64,000 nt of DNA from Rubellimicrobium roseum (GCF_006152145.1 NZ_VDFV01000013.1:33219-97218), one strand, 5' to 3'. Shown: positions 18,350 to 28,353, counted from the first letter of the stretch. Notes: generated from the letters alone by a model not told the origin. A program made the numbers and translations.

Positions 18350-18985
18350 TCACGAGATGGTGGCGCGATCCGAGGGCCGGCCGGGCATCATGTCGTAGGG
18401 ATGCCGCCAGCCGGGCAGGGCGGAGATGCGGTCCAGCCAGGCGTCGATGGCGGGCCATTCGGCGCGGTCGAAGCCGAAGGGCTCGGGGTAGTAGAGATAG
18501 CCGCAGCAGGCGATGTCGCCGATAGTGACCTCCTCCCCCGCGAGCCAGGGGGTCTGGCCCAACTGCGCCTCCATGGACTGGAGCGCGGCGCGCAGGCGCC
18601 CCGAAAGCCAGTCCATCACCTGGGGCGAGCGCTTCTCGGGCGCGAGGAAGTTCATGTGGAAACGCAGCGCACCGGCCTGCGACGAGACCTTGTGGTTGTC
18701 GAAGAGCAGCCAGCGCAGCGCCTCGGCGCGGCTGGGGCCCAGGAGCCTGCCCGTCCGCTCGGCCGCCCAAAGCTGGATCGTGCCGGACTGGGTGAGCTTG
18801 ACGTCGTCGCCCACGAGGACGGGCACCTCGCCCATGACGTTGAGGGCCCGGAACTCGGGGGTGCGGGTCGCGCCGTGGAAGAAGTCGACGAAGACGGGCT
18901 CCCAGTCGATGCCGCAGAGGGTGAGGGTCAGCGCCGCCTTGTAGGCGTTGCCGGACTCGCCGAAGCAGTGGAGATGAAGGGTCAT
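18350..18985 (-). CDS. Glutathione S-transferase family protein
   Basis: 211 residues. N-terminal thioredoxin-like domain (about 1-78, with NVMGEVPVLV holding the cis-Pro and the ES-type TQSGTI glutathione-binding segment) and C-terminal all-helical domain with the TIGDIACCGYL capping motif near 158. ATG 18985 follows GGAGGT, so it was preferred over the frame start at 19039. Located between the acyl-CoA dehydrogenase and thiolase genes on the same strand; similar GSTs in fad clusters may detoxify reactive acyl or peroxide products, but the substrate is unknown. Confidence 0.85.
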   Translation of the reverse strand: MTLHLHCFGESGNAYKAALTLTLCGIDWEPVFVDFFHGATRTPEFRALNVMGEVPVLVGDDVKLTQSGTIQLWAAERTGRLLGPSRAEALRWLLFDNHKVSSQAGALRFHMNFLAPEKRSPQVMDWLSGRLRAALQSMEAQLGQTPWLAGEEVTIGDIACCGYLYYPEPFGFDRAEWPAIDAWLDRISALPGWRHPYDMMPGRPSDRATIS

Positions 18986-19024
18986 GAGCAGACCTCCGAC
19001 GCCGCGCATGCGGAGGCGTCGCTG

Positions 19025-19222
19025 GCGTATTTGGGCCAAGTTGATGAGGCCCGCCCTTTACCGGATCTTAACCCGTCCTGAGGCAGTGTGGCGCTGCGGT
19101 ACAGGCTGGCGAGCCGATGACCGCCCAAGTTGATGCAAGCCCTGTCCGGTCTGTCCGCAAGGAGGAGCGCGGGCAGGGCGGCGTCGTCTCGCGCCCGCCC
19201 TATCAACTTGGTCCAAATACGC
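19025..19222. repeat. Inverted repeat pair with a third internal motif copy
   Basis: Arm 1 (19025-19054) and the reverse complement of arm 2 (19193-19222) share the first 21 bases with one mismatch (GCGTATTTGG-CCAAGTTGAT) and weaker similarity after that. A third CCAAGTTGATG lies inside at 19127-19137 on the plus strand. The 301-base gap 18986-19286 between the GST and acyl-CoA dehydrogenase genes otherwise looks non-coding. Could be regulator sites flanking a promoter, or the ends of a decayed small mobile element. No target duplication is evident. Confidence 0.65.
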
Positions 19223-19286
19223 ATGCGACCTGTCCTCCTCGCGCAGCCTGTCCGGTCCGGGCGCCTGCCCGGACTCGGAGACTACC

Positions 19287-21065
19287 TCAGAAGCTCGCGG
19301 CTTCCAGCGCCATGACCGGGGCGGCGCCGCTCTGGATGCGGGCGAGGTGCATCCCCGTCGCCGGAAGCTGGCGGGCGGCGTAGTAGCGGGCGGTGGCAAG
19401 CTTGGTCTCGTAGAAGGCGCGGTCCTCGGCCCCTGCGGCCAGCGCGGCCCGTGCGGCGACGGCCATGCGCGCCCACATGTAGCCCAGGCAGACATGGCCC
19501 ATCATGTGCAGGAAGTCCGTGGCCCCGGCCAAGGCGTCGTTCGGGTTCTTGCCGGCCGCGCCCATGAAGAACATCGCCGCCGCCTGCAGGTCCTTGCTGG
19601 CCGCCTTGAGCGGATCGAGCACCTGGGCCTTGAGATCGGCGTCCTCCTCGTGGGCCTTGATGAAGGACTTGATCTGCTCGAAGAGGCCCATGATGGGCTT
19701 GCCGCCGCCCGCCGCGAGCTTGCGGCCCACGAGGTCGAGCGCCTGGATGCCGTTCGCGCCCTCGTAGATCATGGCGATGCGGGCGTCGCGGACGTACTGC
19801 GACATGCCCCATTCCTCGATGTAGCCGTGCCCGCCGTAGAGCTGCTGGGCGGCGACGGCCATCTCGAAGCCCTTGTCGGTCTGGAAGCCCTTGAGGACCG
19901 GGGTGAGAAGCGAGATCAGCCCCTCGGCGTCCTGATCGCCCGCCCGGTGCGAGCGGTCGATCAGCGTCGCGCCCCAGTAGGTGAAGGCGCGCGCGCCCTC
20001 GCAGAAGCTCTTCTGGTCCATGAGGCTGCGGCGCACGTCCGGATGGACGATGATCGGGTCGGCGTGGGCGTTCGGGTTCTTCGCGCCGGTCAGGTCGCGG
20101 CCCTGGAGGCGTTCGCGCGCATAGGCCAGCGCGTTCTGGTAGGCGATCTCGGCCTGGGCATAGCCCTGGAGGGCCACACCGAGCCGCGCCTCGTTCATCA
20201 TGGTGAACATGGCGCGCATGCCCTTGTGCTCATCTCCGAGGAGGTAGCCCGTCGCGCCGTCGAAGTTCATCACGCAGGTGGCGTTGCCGTGAATCCCCAT
20301 CTTCTCCTCGAGCTTGCCGCACGACAGCGCGTTGCGGGCCCCGAGCGAGCCGTCCTCGTTCACGAGATACTTGGGCACGATGAAGAGCGAGACGCCCTTG
20401 GTCCCCTCGGGTCCGCCGGGGATCTTGGCGAGGACGAGGTGGATGATGTTCTCGGCCAGGTCATGCTCGCCGGAGGAGATGAAGATCTTCTGGCCGGTGA
20501 CGGCGTAGGTGCCGTCGCCGTTCGGGACGGCGCGGGTCCGCATGATGCCGAGGTCCGTGCCGGCGTGCGGCTCGGTCAGGTTCATGGTGCCCGTCCACTC
20601 GCAGGTGGTGAGCCTGGGCAGGTAGGCCTGCCGCTGTGCCTCGGTCCCGTGGATGTGGATCGCGGAATAGGCGCCGTGCGTCAGGCCCTGGTACATGTTG
20701 AAGGCCATGTTCGCGGAGACGAAGGCCTCCTGCGCGGCCGTGTGCATGACATAGGGCAGGCCCTGGCCGCCATAGGCGGGGTCGCAGTCGATGGAGGTCC
20801 AGCCGCCCTCGCGCATGGCGCGCATGGCGTCCTTGAAGCCCTCGGGCGTGCGGACGACTCCATTTTCGAGACGGCAGCCCTCGCGGTCGCCCACGAGGTT
20901 CAGGGGAAGGAGCACTTCGGCGGCCACGCGGCCGGCCTCCTCCAGGATCGCCCCCGTGGTGTCGCGGTCGAGGTCCGCGAAGCCCGGGGTCTCGTCCTCG
21001 CTTACTCGCAGCACCTCGTGGAGGATGAACTGCATGTCGCGAAGCGGGCTCTGGTAGATCGGCAT
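19287..21065 (-). CDS. Acyl-CoA dehydrogenase with C-terminal extension (FadE/DmdC type)
   Basis: 592 residues, the longer acyl-CoA dehydrogenase type with an extra C-terminal helical domain. FAD-binding signatures: [13 protein letters not shown] near 160 and [13 protein letters not shown] followed by [16 protein letters not shown], which contains the candidate catalytic Glu. Oxidises acyl-CoA to trans-2-enoyl-CoA, passing electrons to ETF. The related DmdC acts on methylmercaptopropionyl-CoA; the fadA/fadJ neighbours favour fatty acyl-CoA. ATG 21065 follows GGGGGAG. Immediately downstream of two MerR-type regulators that probably control it. Confidence 0.93.
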   Translation of the reverse strand: MPIYQSPLRDMQFILHEVLRVSEDETPGFADLDRDTTGAILEEAGRVAAEVLLPLNLVGDREGCRLENGVVRTPEGFKDAMRAMREGGWTSIDCDPAYGGQGLPYVMHTAAQEAFVSANMAFNMYQGLTHGAYSAIHIHGTEAQRQAYLPRLTTCEWTGTMNLTEPHAGTDLGIMRTRAVPNGDGTYAVTGQKIFISSGEHDLAENIIHLVLAKIPGGPEGTKGVSLFIVPKYLVNEDGSLGARNALSCGKLEEKMGIHGNATCVMNFDGATGYLLGDEHKGMRAMFTMMNEARLGVALQGYAQAEIAYQNALAYARERLQGRDLTGAKNPNAHADPIIVHPDVRRSLMDQKSFCEGARAFTYWGATLIDRSHRAGDQDAEGLISLLTPVLKGFQTDKGFEMAVAAQQLYGGHGYIEEWGMSQYVRDARIAMIYEGANGIQALDLVGRKLAAGGGKPIMGLFEQIKSFIKAHEEDADLKAQVLDPLKAASKDLQAAAMFFMGAAGKNPNDALAGATDFLHMMGHVCLGYMWARMAVAARAALAAGAEDRAFYETKLATARYYAARQLPATGMHLARIQSGAAPVMALEAASF

Positions 21066-21095
21066 TCCGGGTGCTCCCCCTTGGTCAATCCTCCA

Positions 21096-21494
21096 TCACG
21101 CAGCGGTGGCCTGGCGCCCGTTGCGCTCCAGCTCGTCCCGGCCCCAGAGGAGCTGCTCGCGCAGTTCCGAGATGGTGGCGTCGAGCTCGGCCCGGCGGGC
21201 CTCCATCTCGTGGAGATGGTGCTCGGCGACCTCGAGGGTCTTGGCAAGCTGCTTCGTGCGGCCCTTGCCGCCGTCCCACATGTCGAGGAGCTGGCGGATC
21301 TCCTCCAGGGAGAAGCCGAAACGCTTGCCGCGCAGGATGAGCGTGAGGCGCGCGCGGTCGGACTTCGTGAACAGCCGCTTCGTCCCCTCGCGGATCGGGA
21401 ACAGAAGCTCCTTCGCCTCGTAGAAGCGCAGCGCCCGGGCTGTCACGTCGTACTGCTCGCACATCTCGCGGATGGTCATGAGTTGGTCGGTCAT
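21096..21494 (-). CDS. MerR-family transcriptional regulator, proximal to fad genes
   Basis: 132 residues. N-terminal winged helix-turn-helix of the MerR_1 type (about 5-72: MTIREMCEQYDVTARALRFY ... GFSLEEIRQLLDM) and a C-terminal dimerisation coiled coil (about 80-125). No metal-binding cysteine pair, so it is not a metal sensor; the type is like LiuR regulators of acyl-CoA catabolism. Lies 30 bases upstream of the acyl-CoA dehydrogenase gene, same strand. A perfect palindrome at 21561-21577 in its own upstream region may be its operator. Confidence 0.9.
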   Translation of the reverse strand: MTDQLMTIREMCEQYDVTARALRFYEAKELLFPIREGTKRLFTKSDRARLTLILRGKRFGFSLEEIRQLLDMWDGGKGRTKQLAKTLEVAEHHLHEMEARRAELDATISELREQLLWGRDELERNGRQATAA

Positions 21495-21560
21495 CGGGTT
21501 GGCCCTCTTGTTCTTGCCGCCACGTGATGAGAGGCGGCAAATGGGCCGAACGAATTCATC

Positions 21561-21577
21561 TTACAAGCCGATTGTAA
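21561..21577. promoter_or_regulatory. Palindromic operator candidate ahead of MerR gene
   Basis: TTACAA-N5-TTGTAA, a perfect inverted repeat, 67 bases upstream of the MerR start at 21494. Nearby lie GCGGCGT-C-ACGCCGC (21594-21608) and GTCACGC-N4-GCGTGAC (21599-21616). MerR proteins usually bind such dyads between the -35 and -10 elements of their target promoter; autoregulation of the fad cluster is the natural reading. AT-rich character in a GC-rich genome adds support. Confidence 0.55.
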
Positions 21578-21659
21578 CACGCGTGCCGGTAACGCGGCGT
21601 CACGCCGCAGCGTGACGGAGCGTCGGTGCAACACCCCCCCGCGCCGGCCAGCGCAGCGG

Positions 21660-22043
21660 TCAGGAGCCCAGAGTGCGGGCCGTGTCCTCGCGCAGGTTCG
21701 CAAGCTCGTCGATGGTCTCCTCGAGCTGGCGGCTCTGCTCGCGAAGGGCGGCGAGCTGGCGGTCGGCCATGTCGAGGAAGCGGCGCATCTGCACCTCGGT
21801 TCCCTCCTGCTGGTAGACGAGGAGCCACTGGCGGATCTCCTCGAGCGAGAAGCCGAACTTGCGGCCCCGCAGGATGAGTGTCATGCGCGCGACCTCGCGG
21901 GGGCCGTAGAAGCGGGCGCGGCCCTCCTTCTGGGGGGCGAGGAGCTCGATGTATTCGTAATAGCGCAGGGTGCGCGGCGTCACGTCGAAGCGCGCGCACA
22001 TCTCCTTGAAGGACAGCCGGATCTCGGGTCGCTCGTCTGACAT
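21660..22043 (-). CDS. MerR-family transcriptional regulator, distal copy
   Basis: 127 residues. MerR-type helix-turn-helix (SFKEMCARFDVTPRTLRYY to FSLEEIRQWLLVY, about 10-78) followed by a coiled-coil dimer segment ending in DELANLREDTARTLG. Clearly paralogous to the regulator at 21096-21494, sharing LTLILRG/MTLILRG and KFGFSLEEIRQ motifs. 165 bases separate the two genes. No effector-binding domain beyond the coiled coil, no cysteine pair. Probably senses an acyl-CoA intermediate, by analogy with fad-linked MerR proteins; effector unproven. Confidence 0.88.
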   Translation of the reverse strand: MSDERPEIRLSFKEMCARFDVTPRTLRYYEYIELLAPQKEGRARFYGPREVARMTLILRGRKFGFSLEEIRQWLLVYQQEGTEVQMRRFLDMADRQLAALREQSRQLEETIDELANLREDTARTLGS

Positions 22044-22149
22044 GATCCCCCTCGCTGCATCGCGGCCCGCTCCTTAGGTCGCAAGGTCACGAGCCGGGGG
22101 CAAGCGGATTCGCCTTGCGTAACGGGCTTTTGCTGGCATGGTCCCGCCC

Positions 22150-22593
22150 ATGACACAGGAGACCGACGCCGATCCGCGCCTGGCCGCCGCGCGCGGCTTC
22201 ATCGCTGCGTTGCCCTTCGCGCGGGCGCTGCGCCTCTCGCTCGCCACGCTGGGCGACGGGGTGGCCGAGATGGAGATGCCCTGGGACGACCGGCTCGTGG
22301 GCGACCCCGAGACGGGCGTGATCCATGGCGGCGCGGTCTTCGCGCTTCTGGACACCTGCGCGAGCGTGGCGGTGATGGCGCATCCCAGCCGTCCGGGGGG
22401 GACGGCGACGCTGGACCTGCGGATCGACTACATGCGCCCCGCCGTCCCCGGCCAGCCGATCCGTGCGCGGGCGGAATGCTATCATGTCACGCGCACCGTG
22501 GCCTTCGTGCGCGCCACCGCCGACGACGGGACGGACGGGCGCCCCGTGGCGAGCGCGACCGGCGCCTGGACCATAGAGGGACCCCGCGCATGA
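22150..22593 (+). CDS. PaaI-type hotdog thioesterase
   Basis: 147 residues from ATG 22150 (151 if ATG 22138 is used; neither has a strong ribosome site, and the shorter form matches the usual N-terminus). Hotdog fold with the catalytic-loop motif [14 protein letters not shown], typical of the PaaI/YdiI group, which hydrolyse aryl- or acyl-CoA thioesters. Divergent from the MerR genes, so it may belong to the acyl-CoA regulon. Its TGA overlaps the ATG of the next hotdog gene by 4 bases. Confidence 0.88.
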   Translation: MTQETDADPRLAAARGFIAALPFARALRLSLATLGDGVAEMEMPWDDRLVGDPETGVIHGGAVFALLDTCASVAVMAHPSRPGGTATLDLRIDYMRPAVPGQPIRARAECYHVTRTVAFVRATADDGTDGRPVASATGAWTIEGPRA

Positions 22594-23081
22594 GGACCCC
22601 GCCCGAGCCCGTGCAGGTGGTCAAGGGCCGCCGCGACGCCGCCCTGGAGCGGCTGGTGGGCGCCGTGCCCTTCATCGGCTTCCTGGGCCTGCGCTTCGAC
22701 CGGCGTGGCGACGAGCTGACCGCCGTGCTGCCCTTCCGCGAGGACCTGATCGGCAACCCGATCCTGCCCGCGCTCCATGGAGGCGCCACGGCCGCGATGC
22801 TGGAATGCGCGGCGGTCGTCGAACTCGCCTGGACCGCGATGTGGGAAGACATGGAGGCGGGCCGGATCGGTTCCGATTCGCCCCTGCGGCTGCCCAAGAC
22901 CATCGACTTCACGGTGGACTACCTCCGCTCGGGCCTGCCGCGCGACGCCTATGCGCGGGCGCGGGTGAACCGCTCGGGGCGGCGCTACGCGAGCGTCCAT
23001 GTCGAGGCCTGGCAGGACCACCGCTCGCGGCTCTTCGCGCAGGCAACGGGGCATTTCCTGATGCCCGACGCGGCCGGGTGA
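22590..23081 (+). CDS. Second PaaI-type hotdog thioesterase
   Basis: 163 residues. The motif [21 protein letters not shown] marks the same hotdog superfamily as the gene before it; sequence is otherwise divergent (about 20 residues longer in the middle). The two likely form an operon of paired thioesterases, coupled by an ATGA overlap at 22590-22593, and possibly heterodimerise, which is inference. Ends in a GTGA overlap with the MATE transporter gene. Confidence 0.86.
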   Translation: MRTPPEPVQVVKGRRDAALERLVGAVPFIGFLGLRFDRRGDELTAVLPFREDLIGNPILPALHGGATAAMLECAAVVELAWTAMWEDMEAGRIGSDSPLRLPKTIDFTVDYLRSGLPRDAYARARVNRSGRRYASVHVEAWQDHRSRLFAQATGHFLMPDAAG

Positions 23082-24391
23082 GCGCAGAGGCCATCACCCA
23101 CGGCCGGGTGCTGCGCATCGCGGTGCCCATCGTTCTGTCGAACGCGACCGTGCCGCTGCTGGGCGCGGTGGACACGGCCGTGATCGGGCAACTGGGGCAA
23201 GCCGCGCCCATCGGGGCGGTGGGGATCGGGGCGGTGGTTCTGACCTCGATCTACTGGGTCTTCGGGTTCTTGCGGATGGGCACGACGGGCCTCGCGGCGC
23301 AGGCGCGCGGGGCGGGGGACGGCGCGGAGGTGGCGGCGCTGCTGTCGCGGGCGCTCCTGATCGGGCTCGGGGGCGGGTGCCTGCTGATCCTTCTCCAGCC
23401 GCTGCTGTTCTGGGCCGCCTTTCGCCTCGCGCCCGCCTCGCCGGAGGTCGAGGCGCTGGCGGGCCAGTATCTCACCATCCGCATCTGGGCCGCCCCGGCG
23501 GCCATCGCGGCCTACGGCATCAACGGCTGGCTCATCGCGCAGGAGCGGACGCGGGCGGTGCTGGCGCTTCAGCTCTGGACCAACGGGATCAACATCGCGC
23601 TGGATGTCGCCTTCGTGCTGGGCTTCGGCTGGGGCGTGCCGGGCGTGGCCCTGGCGACCGCGCTGGCCGAAGGGTCGGGGCTCGTGCTGGGTCTCTGGCT
23701 CTGCCGCGACGCCTTCCGGGGGACGGCGTGGAAGGACCGGGCGCGGGTGCTGGACTCCGTGCGGCTGCGGCGGATGGCGCAGGTCAACGCCGACATCCTG
23801 ATCCGCACCGTTCTGCTGCTGTCGATCTTCGTGTCCTTCCAGTTCTGGGGCGCGGGGATGGGGGATGCGACGCTGGCGGCCAACCAGGTGCTCATGCAAT
23901 TCGTGAACATCGCCGCCTATGCCCTTGACGGGTTTGCCTTCGCGACCGAGGCGCTGGTCGGGCAGGCCTTCGGCGCGGGCCGGATCGGAGAACTGCGTCG
24001 GGGCATCCGGCTCGCCTCGCTCTGGGGGCTCGGGGCCGCGGCGGCGCTGGGGCTGGCCTATGCGGCCTTCGGGCCTGGGATCGTCGCGCTGATGACCACC
24101 GCGCCCGAAGTGCGCGAGGAGGCGGCGAGGTTCCTGCCCTGGGTCGCCCTCGCGCCGCTCATCGGGCTGCCGTCCTGGATGCTCGACGGCATCTTCATCG
24201 GGGCCACGCGGACGCGCGACATGCGGACGATGACGGCGCTGGCGGTGGCTCTCTACTTCGCGGCGGCCTGGCCGCTGACCGAGGCCTTCGGCAACCACGG
24301 CCTCTGGGCGGCGCTGACCCTGAGCTGGGCACTGCGCGCCGTCACTCTGGGCTGGCGCTATCCGGCGCTGGAGCGGGCGGCGGGGCGCTAG
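23078..24391 (+). CDS. MATE-family multidrug/toxin exporter (DinF-like)
   Basis: 437 residues with about 12 hydrophobic segments in two related halves. N-terminal [24 protein letters not shown] and the mid-protein [22 protein letters not shown] are typical of the DinF branch, which exports organic cations in exchange for Na+ or H+. Start is GTG 23078 in a 4-base overlap with the thioesterase gene; the frame extends upstream but only as overlap. The stop meets the convergent pyrD stop within 4 bases. Substrate unknown. Confidence 0.9.
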   Translation: MSAEAITHGRVLRIAVPIVLSNATVPLLGAVDTAVIGQLGQAAPIGAVGIGAVVLTSIYWVFGFLRMGTTGLAAQARGAGDGAEVAALLSRALLIGLGGGCLLILLQPLLFWAAFRLAPASPEVEALAGQYLTIRIWAAPAAIAAYGINGWLIAQERTRAVLALQLWTNGINIALDVAFVLGFGWGVPGVALATALAEGSGLVLGLWLCRDAFRGTAWKDRARVLDSVRLRRMAQVNADILIRTVLLLSIFVSFQFWGAGMGDATLAANQVLMQFVNIAAYALDGFAFATEALVGQAFGAGRIGELRRGIRLASLWGLGAAAALGLAYAAFGPGIVALMTTAPEVREEAARFLPWVALAPLIGLPSWMLDGIFIGATRTRDMRTMTALAVALYFAAAWPLTEAFGNHGLWAALTLSWALRAVTLGWRYPALERAAGR

Positions 24392-25443
24392 AGCCAGTCG
24401 CCCCGGCCGGTACCCACGGCGCTGGCCACCGTCGCGAAGCCGTGGCGCGCGAGCAGGGCATCGAGCCCGCGCGCGATGTCGGCGGCGAGGCTGAGCCCGC
24501 CATAGGCCATCGCGGTGTAAAGCTGCACGGCGCTGGCTCCGGCGCGGATCTTGGCGAAGGCCGCCTCCGCGCTGTCCACGCCGCCCACGCCGATCAGCGG
24601 CAAGGGCGTCAGCGTCGAGAGCCGCGCCAGGACCCTCGTCGAGCGCTCGAACAGCGGCGCGCCGGAGAGGCCGCCCTTCTCGCCGGCGTGGGCGCCGCGC
24701 AGGCCGTCGCGCGACAGGGTCGTATTGGTGGCCACGATCCCCGACAGGTCTGCGGCGGTCGCGACCTCGGCCACGTCGGCGAGTTCGCCTTCGGTCAGGT
24801 CCGGCGCGATCTTGAGGAGGACCGGGATCGGGCGGGGCAGGCCAGCGCGGGCCTCCATCACGCGGGCAAGAAGGGCCGAGAGGGCCGCGCGGCCCTGGAG
24901 GTCGCGCAGCCGCTCGGTGTTGGGCGAAGAGACGTTGACCGTGGCGAAGTCCACGAAGGGACCGAGCCGCCCGAGAACCGTGGCGAAGTCGCCCGCGCGG
25001 TCCTCGGAGTCCTTGTTGGCCCCGAGGTTCACGCCCAGGACCATCCCCTTCGGGCGGTTCGTCAGTCGCGCCGCCACGACTTCCATGCCGTCGTTGTTGA
25101 AGCCGAAGCGGTTGATGACCGCGCGGTCCTCGGGCAGGCGGAACAGGCGGGGGCGAGGGTTCCCCTCCTGCGGTCGGGGCGTGACCGCGCCGATCTCCAC
25201 GAAGCCGGTCGGCCCCTGCGCGAGCCCGCGGAGCGCCACGGCGTTCTTGTCGAAGCCCGCCGCGACGCCGACCGGGTTGGGCAGGTCGAGGCCCATGAGG
25301 CGCGTGCGCAGCCGCGCCGAGGTCACGGGACCGCCAGCAGGCCCGATCCCCGCCTGCAGAGCCTTGAGCGCAAGGCCGTGCGCCGCCTCGGGGTCCATCC
25401 GCTGGAGCGCCTTCAGCCCCGCCTGCTCGATGACGCGCCTCAT
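24388..25443 (-). CDS. pyrD: Dihydroorotate dehydrogenase (quinone), class 2
   Basis: 351 residues. Fourth step of pyrimidine synthesis, dihydroorotate to orotate, with quinone as acceptor. N-terminal amphipathic helical pair (about 1-40) for membrane attachment marks class 2; FMN-binding barrel follows, with NVSSPNT at 170-176 carrying the catalytic Ser. ATG 25443 overlaps the stop of the upstream DUF952 gene by 4 bases (ATGA). That pairing recurs in alphaproteobacteria as far as I know, but has no known functional reason. Confidence 0.95.
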   Translation of the reverse strand: MRRVIEQAGLKALQRMDPEAAHGLALKALQAGIGPAGGPVTSARLRTRLMGLDLPNPVGVAAGFDKNAVALRGLAQGPTGFVEIGAVTPRPQEGNPRPRLFRLPEDRAVINRFGFNNDGMEVVAARLTNRPKGMVLGVNLGANKDSEDRAGDFATVLGRLGPFVDFATVNVSSPNTERLRDLQGRAALSALLARVMEARAGLPRPIPVLLKIAPDLTEGELADVAEVATAADLSGIVATNTTLSRDGLRGAHAGEKGGLSGAPLFERSTRVLARLSTLTPLPLIGVGGVDSAEAAFAKIRAGASAVQLYTAMAYGGLSLAADIARGLDALLARHGFATVASAVGTGRGDWL

Positions 25444-25772
25444 AGCGGCGGGAACCTGTGACGCCCGCCGTCCAGCGGCAGGGGCGCGGACCAGATCACG
25501 TCGGCCATGCGCAGCTCGCGGTAGAGATGCGGGAAAAGCTGGCCGCCGCGCGACGGCTCCCACCTCAGCTCGGGCACCAGCCGCGTCTCGTCCACGGCGA
25601 GGAGCACGAGGCCCTCCTCGCCCGCGAAATGCTTGGCGACGGTCTCTTCGACCTGCGCGGCGGTGGACAGATGGACGTAGCCGTCCTGGAGGTCGACGGG
25701 CGCGCCGAGGCTGTGCCCGGCGGCCTGGAGCGCCTCCCATTCGGGGGTGCGGAGGATCTTGTAGATGGCCAT
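25440..25772 (-). CDS. DUF952 family protein
   Basis: 110 residues from ATG 25772 ([15 protein letters not shown]); the frame opens at 25811 but the extra 13 residues look unrelated. Compact alpha/beta protein with [20 protein letters not shown] and a glyoxalase- or ADP-ribosyltransferase-like small-domain pattern that is characteristic of DUF952. No catalytic function established for the family. Coupled to pyrD by an ATGA overlap, so likely made together. No strong ribosome site visible. Confidence 0.85.
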   Translation of the reverse strand: MAIYKILRTPEWEALQAAGHSLGAPVDLQDGYVHLSTAAQVEETVAKHFAGEEGLVLLAVDETRLVPELRWEPSRGGQLFPHLYRELRMADVIWSAPLPLDGGRHRFPPL

Positions 25773-25917
25773 GGGGGCGCAATGACGGTGTTGCGTGAAC
25801 GGGTCAAGCACCGCGCGGTGCTGTCACGCTTCGTTAACCGCAATCGCGGCAGGCTGGGTTTCGACGGGCGCCGCTCGCGCCCTAGATCCTGGCCCAAGAC
25901 CAACAGGGGAGACTTCG

Positions 25918-27579
25918 ATGCGACTATTGTGCACCGCGGGCGCGCTTGCGCTGACGGCTTCGGGCGCTTGGGCGGACTTCACGCTCACCATCCTGCACAC
26001 CAACGACTTCCACGACCGGTTCGAGCCGATCAACGCCACGGACTCGGCCTGTAACGAGGAGCAGGCGGCGGCGAACGAATGCTTCGGCGGGATCGCGCGG
26101 CTCATCACCGCCGTCGCCGAGGCGCGCGAGCGCAACGAGAACACGATCCTTCTGGACGCGGGCGACCAGTTCCAGGGCTCGCTGCTCTACACGCAATACA
26201 AGGGCGACATGTCGGCCGAGTTCATGCCGCAACTGGGCTACGACGCCATGGCGGTCGGCAACCACGAGTTCGATGACGGCCCCGCCGTCCTGGGCGAGTT
26301 CATCGACGGCGTGGGCCTGCCCGTCCTGTCCGCCAACATCGATCCTTCGCAGGAGCCCGCCCTGGCGGGCAAGATCGGCAAGTCTACCGTGATCGAGGTG
26401 GGCGGGGAGCGGGTCGGGATCGTCGGCCTGACGACGCTGGACACGCCCGAGATCGCGGCGCCGGGGCCGAACGTCAATTTCGTGCCCTACGACGCCGCGC
26501 AGGAGGAGATCGACGCCCTGACGGAGCAGGGGGTGAGCAAGATCGTCCTTCTGTCCCATGCCGGCTTTGCCGAGGATCAGCAGCTTGCGGAGACCCTGAC
26601 GGGGGTGGACGTGATCGTGGGCGGGCATTCGCACACGCTCCTGTCCAACACCGAGGAGGGCGCCGAGGGGCCCTATCCGACGATGGTCAACGACGTGCCG
26701 ATCGCGCAGGCGCGGTCCTACGGCAAGTACCTGGGCGAGCTGACGGTCACCTTTGACGACGAAGGCAACGTCCTTTCGGCCGAGGGCGATCCGATCCTGC
26801 TCGACGCATCTGTGGCCGAGGACGAGGCCGCGAAGGCGCGTGTGGCCGAACTGGCCGCGCCGCTCGAGGAGTTGCGCGCGCAGGTCGTGGCCGAGGCCGC
26901 CGAGGCCATCGACGGCGAGCGCGAGTCCTGCCGCGCCGTGGAATGCGAGATGGGCAACCTCGTGGCCGAGGCGATGCTGGCGCGCGTGGCCGACCAGGGC
27001 GTCACCATCGCCATTGCCAATGGCGGGGGGCTGCGGGCGTCCATCGACCAGGGCCCGGTGACCATGGGCGAGGTGCTGACGGTGCTGCCGTTCCAGAACA
27101 CGCTTTCGACGTTCCAGACGGACGGGCAGACGATCATCGACGCGCTGGAAAACGGCGCGAGCCAGATCGAGGAGCAGGGCGGCCGCTTCGCGCAGGTGGC
27201 CGGGCTCATGTACAGCATCGATCTGTCGCAGCCCGCTGGCAGCCGCGTGTCGGACGTGATGGTGCTGCTGGGCGGCGACGCCTGGGCGCCCATCGACCCC
27301 GCGGCGACCTACGGTGTGGTCACGAACAACTACGTCCGCACCGGCGGCGATGGTTATGCGATGTTCGTGGACGCCGAGAACGCCTACGACTTCGGGCCCG
27401 ACCTCGCGGACGTGACGGCCGAGTACCTGGCGGCGAACCAGCCCTACACGCCCTTCGTGGACGGCCGGATCACGGTCCTCGGCGCCGCCGCGCCCGCCGC
27501 CGAGAAGGCTGCGCCCGCCGAGGCCGCCCCGGCCGAGGGGGCGACCGAGGCCGCCCCGGCGGAGGCGGCCACGCCCTAA
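25918..27579 (+). CDS. Periplasmic 5'-nucleotidase / 2',3'-cyclic phosphodiesterase (UshA-type)
   Basis: 553 residues. Signal peptide 1-19 (cut after GAWA), then a calcineurin-like metallophosphatase domain with ILHTNDFHDRF (25-35), GDQFQG and VGNHEFDDG (113-121), and a C-terminal 5'-nucleotidase substrate domain with NGGGLRASI. A low-complexity Ala/Pro/Glu tail of about 35 residues follows. Hydrolyses extracellular nucleotides so that nucleosides can be salvaged, which fits the salvage operon at 7-11.6 kb. ATG 25918 has GGGGAG upstream; the frame to 25795 is non-coding. Confidence 0.93.
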   Translation: MRLLCTAGALALTASGAWADFTLTILHTNDFHDRFEPINATDSACNEEQAAANECFGGIARLITAVAEARERNENTILLDAGDQFQGSLLYTQYKGDMSAEFMPQLGYDAMAVGNHEFDDGPAVLGEFIDGVGLPVLSANIDPSQEPALAGKIGKSTVIEVGGERVGIVGLTTLDTPEIAAPGPNVNFVPYDAAQEEIDALTEQGVSKIVLLSHAGFAEDQQLAETLTGVDVIVGGHSHTLLSNTEEGAEGPYPTMVNDVPIAQARSYGKYLGELTVTFDDEGNVLSAEGDPILLDASVAEDEAAKARVAELAAPLEELRAQVVAEAAEAIDGERESCRAVECEMGNLVAEAMLARVADQGVTIAIANGGGLRASIDQGPVTMGEVLTVLPFQNTLSTFQTDGQTIIDALENGASQIEEQGGRFAQVAGLMYSIDLSQPAGSRVSDVMVLLGGDAWAPIDPAATYGVVTNNYVRTGGDGYAMFVDAENAYDFGPDLADVTAEYLAANQPYTPFVDGRITVLGAAAPAAEKAAPAEAAPAEGATEAAPAEAATP

Positions 27580-27633
27580 AGGTCCGCTCGGGCGCCCTTG
27601 CCTTGCGCGGGCGGGGGCGCCACCTTGCCGGTC

Positions 27634-28308
27634 ATGTGCGGACGCATGGTCATGACGCTGCCCCATGACGCCATGGCGCAGCTTTTCGCGGCATCCCCGG
27701 CCAACGATATGCCGGAGGTGCCCAATTACAATGTCTGCCCGACGCAGGCGATCGCCGTCTGCACGGCCGAGGAGGGGCGACGGCTTTATCGCCCGATGCG
27801 CTGGGGGCTGATCCCGCACTGGTACAAGGCGCCGAACGACGGACCGCTGCTCATCAACGCGCGCTCCGAGACGGTGGCCGAGAAACCCGCGTTCCGGACA
27901 GCGATTCGCGAGCGGCGATGTCTCGTGCCCGCGACGGGCTTTTACGAATGGGACCGGAGCGACCCCAAGAAGCCGTTGCCGTGGTTCGTCACGCGGGCGG
28001 ACGGGCGGCCCATGGTCTTCGCCGCGCTCTGGCAGGACTGGGGGCAAGGGGAGGAGCGCATCTCCACCTGCGCGGTGGTGACCTGCGACGCGAACGCCGA
28101 CCTGTCGCGCATCCATCACCGCCTGCCGGTGATCCTGGAGCCGGAGGACTGGGCGCTGTGGCTGGGCGAGGAGGGCAAGGGCGCGGCGCGGCTCATGCGG
28201 CCCATCGCCGAGGGCGCGCTGACGCTGGTGCGCGTGGGGACCGAGATCAACTCGTCCCGGGCGACGGGCGAGGGGCTGATCGTGCCTGTGCCGCTGAACC
28301 CGGCCTGA
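27634..28308 (+). CDS. SRAP-domain abasic-site protein (YedK/HMCES type)
   Basis: 224 residues. Initiator Met is followed by Cys2, which in YedK/HMCES becomes the N-terminal residue that forms a thiazolidine cross-link to abasic sites in single-stranded DNA and protects forks. Conserved Asn75 in NARSET, Glu105 in FYEW and the HHRLPVIL motif (161-168) complete the active site. Start fixed at ATG 27634 because Cys must be second; the frame start at 27598 would bury it. Stands alone between the nucleotidase gene and tRNA-Gly. Confidence 0.94.
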   Translation: MCGRMVMTLPHDAMAQLFAASPANDMPEVPNYNVCPTQAIAVCTAEEGRRLYRPMRWGLIPHWYKAPNDGPLLINARSETVAEKPAFRTAIRERRCLVPATGFYEWDRSDPKKPLPWFVTRADGRPMVFAALWQDWGQGEERISTCAVVTCDANADLSRIHHRLPVILEPEDWALWLGEEGKGAARLMRPIAEGALTLVRVGTEINSSRATGEGLIVPVPLNPA

Positions 28309-28353
28309 TGGGCTTGCGCCCGCCTGCCGGCTCAGCCTATATCAACCCCGAGC

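Noticed and set aside
19057..19071. TTTA-N7-TTAA resembling a CtrA box
   Set aside because: One half is imperfect and single partial matches occur by chance.
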